8,067 bases of DNA. Origin: Streptomyces speibonae (GTDB lineage: Bacteria; Actinomycetota; Actinomycetes; Streptomycetales; Streptomycetaceae). A program made the translations under genes and the position numbers. The notes beneath the pieces were generated by a model, which was not told where the DNA came from, searched no databases, and saw only the letters and a program-made list of their open reading frames with translations. Location of the stretch: NCBI GenBank assembly GCA_000715605.1, contig KL568580.1:24535-32601 (forward strand), in the 5' to 3' direction. This document shows, one piece after another, positions 1 through 5,280 of this stretch. Positions within the stretch are counted from its first letter, which is position 1; each line of letters starts with the position of its first letter.

Positions 1-1
1 C

Positions 2-1384
2 GGCACGGCCTCGGCGGAGGCCGCGGTGGCCGGACTCGAAGAGCTCGTCCTCGTGCAGCACACCACCAGCGAACGCCATGAGTGGATCCGCTTCGCGACC
101 GACCTGTCCGGTCTCGCGGTGGAGTCCGCGATGGGCACGGACGCTCCGCTGGTGGCCGTCGAACTGGCCCACCGGGCGCACGGGATGGTGCTCAGGCTGA
201 CCACCGGCAGCAGGATGGCGGCCCCCGGCACCACCTGGTGGCAGGCCATGCGGGCCGCGGCCACGGGGGAGCCCGTGGTCCTGCTCGCGCCGGGGCGTTG
301 GGCGGGACATGCCATCGTGGTCGAAGGGGAGTCGAAGGTGCGCTCGGTGCCGTTGCCCGCACTCACCGTCGAGGAGGCGGGCGCCTGGGCCGACCGGCAC
401 GCCGAGGTCGCCGGCTCCGCAGACGGCCTGCGCGATGACGCGCAGACCCACCGGTTCCTCCTTGATCTCGGGCTCTGGCTGGGCCGCAACGTGATGCAGC
501 CGCTGCTGGAGGAACTCGACACCGAGGCGTTCGCGGTGATCGATCTCGGCCGGCTGGGCGGTCTACCACTGGCGGCGGCCTGGTGGCCGGACCCAAACCG
601 GCGCCGTCCGGTGGCACTGCACGAAGCAGCCAGGGTCCGCACCCTCCCGGGGGCCGACACCGGTTACCGCCCGGACACGACCCCCCGCATCCCGGGGCGT
701 CCGGTCGCGGCCACCGTGGTGGGCACAGGGGCTCACCCGGGCGACCAGCTCATCGGCACGGAGGCCCGGCTCCTCGCCGCCTGCACGCGGCTGACGGAAC
801 TGTCCTTGGACGAGCCCGAACGCTGGAGCCTGCCGCGTGCGGCCGAACTACTGCACATCACCGGCCACGCCGCCGTCGACGGTTCGGTCGTCGACGGCGG
901 GCGCATCACGGTTCCGGGAGGTGAACGCATCTCCTTCCGCGATCTGGCGGAGCCTCTCACCCGCCTCGCCGCCGGTCTGCCGCCCGTCGTCCTGCTGACG
1001 GCGTGCCATACGGTGCACCGCGACGCCCGGGTGCCCGGTGAACATGTCGGACTGGCCAGTATCGCTCTGCACCTGAGGGCGCGCGCGGTCATCGGCACGA
1101 CGATGCGCGTCCCCGACCGCAGCATGTTCGTCTTCACCGCTCGCTTCCTGAAGCTCTGGTGCGCGGGCGCGGCCCCCGTCCATGCCTGGCACCAGGCAGT
1201 CCGCTGGGTGGCCGACACTCCCGCCGACGAGATGGTCGCCTTCCTCACCGCCCTCGCCCACGAACTCGGTCGGCCGGACGCCGCCCTGACGGACCTTCTG
1301 ACGTGGCTGTCCGGGCTTCCCCTCCGGACGCCGCCCTTCGCCTCGCCGCTGTACTGGGCGCCCATCACCTACGTCGGACGTTGA
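2..1384 (+). CDS. CHAT-domain caspase-like protease, 5'-truncated by window edge
   Basis: This is the C-terminal part of a CHAT-family cysteine protease, probably a TPR-CHAT protein. Counting the GTG at 26 as residue 1, residues about 15-65 (TDLSGLAVES, AVELAHRAHGMVL) resemble the segment linking TPRs to CHAT in actinobacterial TPR-CHAT proteins. Residues 82-115 (PVVLLAPG, then VPLPALTVEEA) resemble the first strands of the CHAT fold. Residues 170-186 (VIDLGRLGGLPLAAAW) fit its 'hG.L..lPf.al' motif. The probable catalytic dyad is His281 in LLHITGH and Cys327 in VVLLTACHT, followed by GEHVGL (338-343) and the AVIGTT strand. The GTG at 26 has GGAGG five bases upstream, but the frame is open to base 2 with G or C at every third position, and the segment after it is a family-internal region. 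I therefore read the gene as cut by the window, with TPRs probably upstream. About 100 bases separate it from the small downstream gene. The substrate is unknown. The CHAT call is firm; the missing N-terminus is inferred. Confidence 0.9.
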   Translation, partial: GTASAEAAVAGLEELVLVQHTTSERHEWIRFATDLSGLAVESAMGTDAPLVAVELAHRAHGMVLRLTTGSRMAAPGTTWWQAMRAAATGEPVVLLAPGRWAGHAIVVEGESKVRSVPLPALTVEEAGAWADRHAEVAGSADGLRDDAQTHRFLLDLGLWLGRNVMQPLLEELDTEAFAVIDLGRLGGLPLAAAWWPDPNRRRPVALHEAARVRTLPGADTGYRPDTTPRIPGRPVAATVVGTGAHPGDQLIGTEARLLAACTRLTELSLDEPERWSLPRAAELLHITGHAAVDGSVVDGGRITVPGGERISFRDLAEPLTRLAAGLPPVVLLTACHTVHRDARVPGEHVGLASIALHLRARAVIGTTMRVPDRSMFVFTARFLKLWCAGAAPVHAWHQAVRWVADTPADEMVAFLTALAHELGRPDAALTDLLTWLSGLPLRTPPFASPLYWAPITYVGR

Positions 1385-1392
1385 AGCGCCGT

Positions 1393-1454
1393 CGCGTGAC
1401 GAGCGCTCATCCCGGCCGTGTGCCCACTAAACTGGGGGTCGCGGCGCTCACGCG
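1393..1454. repeat. 7-base inverted repeat flanking the putative -10 box
   Basis: CGCGTGA at 1393-1399 is the exact reverse complement of TCACGCG at 1448-1454, so the two arms bracket the TAAACT box across 48 bases. A direct repeat, GCGCTCA, also occurs at 1403-1409 and 1444-1450. The arms could be operator half-sites or the base of a long hairpin. A 7-base match in about 100 bases of GC-rich DNA can arise by chance, so confidence is low. Confidence 0.2.
1428..1433 (+). promoter_or_regulatory. possible -10 box for the small gene and receptor gene
   Basis: TAAACT fits the TAnnnT -10 pattern of vegetative actinobacterial promoters and lies in an AT-richer patch of an otherwise GC-rich gap, about 55 bases before the small gene's start. 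No convincing -35 hexamer sits 16-19 bases upstream (GCTCAT at 1405-1410 is poor). If real, it would let the small gene and the kinase-STAND gene be transcribed apart from the upstream CHAT gene. This is a weak call from a single hexamer. Confidence 0.25.
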
Positions 1455-1476
1455 GAACACTCGCGCCCGGCACACG

Positions 1477-1482
1477 GCGAGG
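1477..1482 (+). promoter_or_regulatory. ribosome-binding site that decides the start of the small gene
   Basis: GGCGAGG-like purine stretch immediately before three tandem ATG codons. It touches the first ATG, is 3 bases from the second and 6 from the third, which favours initiation at the third (1489). Confidence 0.45.
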
Positions 1483-1488
1483 ATGATG

Positions 1489-1683
1489 ATGCAGGACGGT
1501 GACACCACGGCGGGGTCCGCCGAACAGGAGCCCGGCGACGTGAGGTTCGGCCCGTCGGGCGACATCGAATTCTTCGACGGGACCGCGTGGCAGCCCTACC
1601 GGGAACTGCCGAGCGACGACACCGGCACTCTGATGCGCGACGATCCCGACGCCGGTCAGGCCGTTCCGGATGACGACGAGTGA
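1489..1683 (+). CDS. small acidic protein encoded between the CHAT protease and the kinase-STAND receptor
   Basis: This encodes a 64-residue protein of unknown function. Three consecutive ATGs (1483, 1486, 1489) follow a GCGAGG ribosome-binding-like stretch ending at 1482. The third gives the most normal spacing (6 bases), so I chose it; the first would add two Met. The protein is strongly acidic (many Asp/Glu, ending PDDDE) and looks disordered at both ends. The only ordered-looking part is central: VRFGPSGDIEFFDGTAWQPY, which resembles the short strand-Gly-strand-Trp motif (YWDGTxW) of DUF2510-like actinobacterial domains. There is no signal peptide, membrane segment or cysteine. It does not end in F-x-S-x-x, so it is not an FxsA-type peptide precursor. 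Its last 14 bases overlap the next gene, implying coupled translation. By position it could be an adaptor, inhibitor or cleavage substrate of the CHAT protease or receptor; this is inference. The ORF call is supported by start context, overlap and composition. Confidence 0.75.
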   Translation: MQDGDTTAGSAEQEPGDVRFGPSGDIEFFDGTAWQPYRELPSDDTGTLMRDDPDAGQAVPDDDE

Positions 1684-4600
1684 ACCCGGTGCCGACCCGG
1701 CCGACGACGACACGCCGACCGGCGTACTCGAACTGATCCGCGCCGACGAGCCCCGCAGGGTCCTGGCGGAGTGGATGTCCCGGACGGGAACCTCACTGAG
1801 GTACGCGGGCTGGCAGGAACGGGGGAACTCGGGCGCCCAGGTCTTCGCAGCGTACGCGGAAAGACGTGCCGACGGCAGGGCCGGCACAGGGGACGCACGG
1901 AAGATGATCATCAAGGTGCTGCCGCCCCGCGGAACCGTGCGCCGTGAACCCGATCTCCACGTCACCGCCCAGAACATCTCCCCACCGGATTTCGTCACCC
2001 ACCACCTCACCCGCCAGCTGCCCGAATACCCGGCCCTGCGCCTGGGCGGCAACGGCTGGATCATGTTCCAGGAGATCGCCGGCGGCAGCCTGGAGGAGTA
2101 CCGCTCGCTCGCCACCCTCATGGAGGCGCACGGATCCGGCGCACCGGGCATCGCCGGACTGTGCGGCAAGGTCGTCGAATCCGTCCTCAGCACCTGGAAC
2201 AGTTCCGACAGCGTGGGCTTCACCCACGCGCCCGCCTCGCGCATCCTCACGGACATGCTCGGCTCCCGCATCGAGAAGGGTGGCACCCTGCACACCTGGG
2301 CGGCGCACGACTCGGGACTGCTGGCCGTACCCCGTCCGACCCTGGCCGTGGACGGCGAGAGCCGGGACCTGCCCAATCCGTTCGCCCTGGTGACCGGACC
2401 ACGACTGGCGGACGACGGAAACCTGGCGATGCTCAGGGGCCTGGCCCACGGAGACCTCCACCCGGGCAACGTGGTCTGCCGCAAGGAGTACCGCGAGGCA
2501 CCGGACGACGTTCGTTTCATCGACCTGTCGCGATTCGGCACCGATGTGCCCTTGGTCTGCGACCCCGCTCACTTCCTGTTGTCACTGATCGCCCGGCACC
2601 TGGCCCAGGAGACCGCCCCTGAGGTACGGATCGACCTCGCCCGGTACCTGGTCGACCCCTCGGGGCACCGTCCGACCGCTGTCCGGGTCGGTCTGCGCGA
2701 CATCATCGACCGGGTCCACGGAGCGGAACGGGCCTGGGTCGAGGGCTCGCGCCGCGGCCTGCTCAGGGAATGGCACGAACACCGGCTGCTCGCCCTGGCC
2801 GGCTGTGCGCTGATCTTCACCGGTCGCCCGGCCCTCGAACGGGACGACCGTCTGTGGTTCTTCCACCTGGCGGCCCGGGCCTCGGACGCCTACCTGCGGC
2901 TCGTCCGGGAACGGCGGTCCCTCACCCGCGAGTTCGCCGGTACAGCCGCGGACGGCGGCGCACCACAGGCAAGCCGGGGCGGAGTCGCCCCGGTGCCCGC
3001 AGAGACCACCGTCAACTGGCGGACGCCCAGGCCGGTACGCGTCGTCTATCAGGTTCCACGCGAGCGGGAACTGCAGCGGATCCACGAGCTGCTGGGCGAC
3101 AAGGGACGGCCGGTGGTCATCAGCGGACCTCCCGGCACCGGCAAGACGCAACTCGCCCTGGAGTACTGCCGCAGCCACGGATCGGCCTACGACCATGTCG
3201 CCTGGATGCCGGCCCAGCGGGCGGAGCTGCTCGTCCAGAGCTTCTCCGACCTCGCACGGCGCTGCGGGCTCGCCATGGACGTGACCACCCGCCTCGACGC
3301 TCTGCTGGAATGCCTGAGCAGGTCGGGCCGCTGGCTGTTCGTCTTCGACGACGCCGACTCGCCCGCCACGGTACGGCGCTTCCTGCGAGACGCGGACCCG
3401 CGCTGGACCCTGCTCGTGACCTCCCGCGCCCCGCACTGGTCGCAGCTCGGGGAGCGGTACGAACTGACGGGGTTCGACCGGCACCGTTCCACGTTGCTCC
3501 TCACCCGCCGAGTCGACGGGCTGTCGTCCTCCGACGCCGACCGGATCGCCGAGGTGCTCGGCGACCTTCCGCTCGCCCTCGACCAGGCGGCGCAGTACCT
3601 GGAAGGCTCACCTGTCGGGGCCGAGCAATATGTCCGGCACGTGGAGCGGCGGACCCGGGCCATGCTGGACCGGGGCATCGACTCCGACGTCTATCCGACC
3701 TCGCTCGCCGCCACGCTGGACATCGCGCTGGACCGGTTGCGGACCACGGCCCCGGAAGCGGTGGAACTGCTCCGGCTGTGCGCCTGCTTCGCCGCCGAAC
3801 CGCTTCCCTACGAGGTGCTGGAGAACGCGGGCTCCCGTCTCCCGCCGGGTCTGGCAGCACTGGTCGGCGAGGCCCCCGACCGGCTCTCCGACGTGGTCAA
3901 GGCCGCGAGCGCGGTGGGCCTGCTCCGGGTCCAGGGCCGCGACGGCCTTTCCATGCACCAACTCTTCGCACGCTACCTCCGCGACGCTCCCGCGGACGTC
4001 GTGACCCAGGCCAGAGAGTGCGCGCGCAGCCTCGTGGCAGACGCCGATCCGGGTGGACCACGCGCCCCGCAGACCTGGGAGACGTACCGGGCCCTGCTCC
4101 CGCACGTCCTGGAACTCGATCTTCCCGCGAGCACCGACCCGGCCTGCCATCGCACCTATCTCCACCTAGTCTACTTCCTGACGGTCCGTGGCGACACGCG
4201 GACCGCCCGGGACCTCGCGCAGGACGCGCTGACACGCTGGCGCGCCGCGTACGGGCAGGACGCCGACGTCACCGTGTCGGCCATGGAGCACCTGGCACGC
4301 GCCGAGGTCCAACTCGGCAACTACCGGGCCGCGGTGAAACTCGACGAGCAGGTCATCGCCCGGCGGTCGCGGCTGGGGCACGAACATCCGGACACGGTGA
4401 CGGCGAAGCTCAACCTGGGCTCCGACCTCATGGCTCTCGCCGCGAACACCGCCGACCCGTCCGCGCGAGCGGCCCGGCGCGCCCTGCGCCTGCAACGCTG
4501 GATCGTCGCCGTCCGCATCCGTCAGCTGGGGCACGGACACAAGGACACCCTGCTGGCGCAGTACAACCTCGCGCTCCTGCTGCGCAGCAGACGCGAGCTG

Positions 4601-5227
4601 TCCGAGGCCCTGCCCCTGCACCGGACCGTGCACGAAGGGCTCGTGGAGGTTCTCGGCACCGACCACCCGGACACCCTGCGGGCGGCCCACGGCTACGCGC
4701 TCGCGCTCCGCGACTCGGGAGCGACCGCAGCCGCCCGCCGCCTCAACGCGGAGATCCACCGCCACAGGCTGCACGTGCTCGGCCCGGACCACCCCGACGT
4801 GCTGAGGTCGGCCTACAGCCACGCCTACGACCTGCGCGCCTGCGGTGACCGGGACAGTGCACGGGAGTTACTGGAGGACGCGTACGCGCGCGGCCGCGAC
4901 GTGCTGGGGGAGGACCATCCCGATACACTCCGCTTCGGGCACTGGCTGGCCGTCGTCCTGCGCGAGACGGGACGGCCGGACCGGGCCGGACCGCTGATCG
5001 TGGACGTCCACCGGCGGCGTCGGCGGGTCCTGGGCGACGCACACCTCGACACTCTGCGCACCGCCGCCGTGCACGCCGCGCTCCTGCGTGAAACCGGAGA
5101 CTCCGAGCGGGCCCTCGGGCTGGAACGGGAAGTGGCCCGCCTGCTCCCGCTGCAGTTGCACCGAGGCGCCCGCACCGACCAGGCCACGGCCTTCCAGGGC
5201 TCCCCTGTCCGGAATCCCGGAGCGTGA
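1670..5227 (+). CDS. kinase-like / NB-ARC (STAND) ATPase / TPR fusion receptor
   Basis: This is an 1185-residue, four-part protein. Residues about 40-415 form an aminoglycoside-phosphotransferase/protein-kinase-like fold: a Gly-rich loop (GNSGAQVF, from Gly52), a Lys in IIKVL (Lys82), the catalytic loop HGDLHPGN (His260, Asp262, Asn267) and the metal-binding Asp285 in FIDLSRFG. All key kinase residues are present. A Gly/Ala/Pro-rich linker (about 417-465) leads to an NB-ARC domain: Walker A GPPGTGKT (486-493, Lys492), Walker B LFVFDDAD (Asp560, Asp561), sensor LLVTSR (581-586) and GDLPLAL (631-637). A winged-helix-like region follows with MHQ (762-764) where NB-ARC proteins carry MHD. Residues about 830-1165 are TPRs of the kinesin-light-chain/FxsT type. 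The ATG overlaps the small gene by 14 bases, with a weak CAGG 9 bases upstream, implying translational coupling. There is no signal peptide or membrane segment, so it is cytoplasmic. Leu1067 is a TTA codon. The NB-ARC-TPR part resembles FxSxx-COOH-system TPR proteins, but no FxsA or radical SAM partner is visible. The role is inferred: sensor-switch of a conflict system. Confidence 0.92.
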   Translation: MTTSEPGADPADDDTPTGVLELIRADEPRRVLAEWMSRTGTSLRYAGWQERGNSGAQVFAAYAERRADGRAGTGDARKMIIKVLPPRGTVRREPDLHVTAQNISPPDFVTHHLTRQLPEYPALRLGGNGWIMFQEIAGGSLEEYRSLATLMEAHGSGAPGIAGLCGKVVESVLSTWNSSDSVGFTHAPASRILTDMLGSRIEKGGTLHTWAAHDSGLLAVPRPTLAVDGESRDLPNPFALVTGPRLADDGNLAMLRGLAHGDLHPGNVVCRKEYREAPDDVRFIDLSRFGTDVPLVCDPAHFLLSLIARHLAQETAPEVRIDLARYLVDPSGHRPTAVRVGLRDIIDRVHGAERAWVEGSRRGLLREWHEHRLLALAGCALIFTGRPALERDDRLWFFHLAARASDAYLRLVRERRSLTREFAGTAADGGAPQASRGGVAPVPAETTVNWRTPRPVRVVYQVPRERELQRIHELLGDKGRPVVISGPPGTGKTQLALEYCRSHGSAYDHVAWMPAQRAELLVQSFSDLARRCGLAMDVTTRLDALLECLSRSGRWLFVFDDADSPATVRRFLRDADPRWTLLVTSRAPHWSQLGERYELTGFDRHRSTLLLTRRVDGLSSSDADRIAEVLGDLPLALDQAAQYLEGSPVGAEQYVRHVERRTRAMLDRGIDSDVYPTSLAATLDIALDRLRTTAPEAVELLRLCACFAAEPLPYEVLENAGSRLPPGLAALVGEAPDRLSDVVKAASAVGLLRVQGRDGLSMHQLFARYLRDAPADVVTQARECARSLVADADPGGPRAPQTWETYRALLPHVLELDLPASTDPACHRTYLHLVYFLTVRGDTRTARDLAQDALTRWRAAYGQDADVTVSAMEHLARAEVQLGNYRAAVKLDEQVIARRSRLGHEHPDTVTAKLNLGSDLMALAANTADPSARAARRALRLQRWIVAVRIRQLGHGHKDTLLAQYNLALLLRSRRELSEALPLHRTVHEGLVEVLGTDHPDTLRAAHGYALALRDSGATAAARRLNAEIHRHRLHVLGPDHPDVLRSAYSHAYDLRACGDRDSARELLEDAYARGRDVLGEDHPDTLRFGHWLAVVLRETGRPDRAGPLIVDVHRRRRRVLGDAHLDTLRTAAVHAALLRETGDSERALGLEREVARLLPLQLHRGARTDQATAFQGSPVRNPGA
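4250..5164 (+). repeat. TPR array, 42-residue period (kinesin-light-chain type)
   Basis: The consensus LGxDHPDTLR recurs. Repeat-start residues are 861 (YGQDADVT), 902 (LGHEHPDT), 953 (LGHGHKDT), 995 (LGTDHPDT), 1037 (LGPDHPDV), 1079 (LGEDHPDT) and 1121 (LGDAHLDT). The last five are exactly 42 residues (126 bases) apart. The 902-953 interval is 51 because of an Ala/Arg-rich insertion. A superhelix of this type normally binds a peptide or protein, so this is the likely sensor surface of the kinase-STAND protein. Confidence 0.85.
4868..4870 (+). promoter_or_regulatory. in-frame TTA leucine codon (possible bldA control)
   Basis: TTA at codon 1067 of the kinase-STAND-TPR gene (within ARELLED) is the only in-frame TTA I find in the four genes. 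The TTA letters near 664 are out of frame. In Streptomyces, TTA is read only by the developmentally controlled leucyl-tRNA BldA, so full-length protein could be limited to late growth. The codon is seen in the sequence; the control is established for the genus; its effect here is inferred. Confidence 0.5.
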
Positions 5228-5280
5228 CCGCCCGCTGCGCCGACCCCTGGAGCGACACGCCGACGGGTCCCGTCCCCCGG
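5228..5280. other. 53-base gap between convergent genes
   Basis: This short, GC-rich gap separates the stop codons of the two STAND-TPR genes. The only symmetry is GACGGGTCCCGTC (5262-5274), which folds to about a 4-bp stem with a 5-base loop and no T-tract. I do not see a convincing bidirectional terminator. Confidence 0.6.

Noticed and set aside
1489..1683. FxSxx-COOH peptide (FxsA) precursor, suggested by the FxsT-like NB-ARC-TPR neighbour
   Set aside because: The small protein ends PDDDE with no F-x-S-x-x terminus, and no radical SAM gene is in the window.
1369..2541. Minus-strand open frame opposite the small gene and kinase domain
   Set aside because: It is Ser/Arg/Pro-rich with no domain, crosses two well-supported plus-strand genes and has no ribosome-binding site.
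1670..2930. Antibiotic-resistance phosphotransferase
   Set aside because: The kinase motifs are APH-like, but the domain is fused to NB-ARC and TPRs beside a CHAT protease, so a signalling or conflict role fits better than drug modification.
2770..4848. Long plus-strand open frame (about 692 codons) inside the kinase-STAND-TPR gene
   Set aside because: It is a +1 shadow of the NB-ARC/TPR coding frame, extremely Arg/Pro/Gly-rich, with no motifs.
5262..5274. Palindrome GACGGGTCCCGTC as a terminator between the convergent genes
   Set aside because: The usable stem is about 4 bp and has no T-tract; such symmetry is common in DNA this GC-rich.
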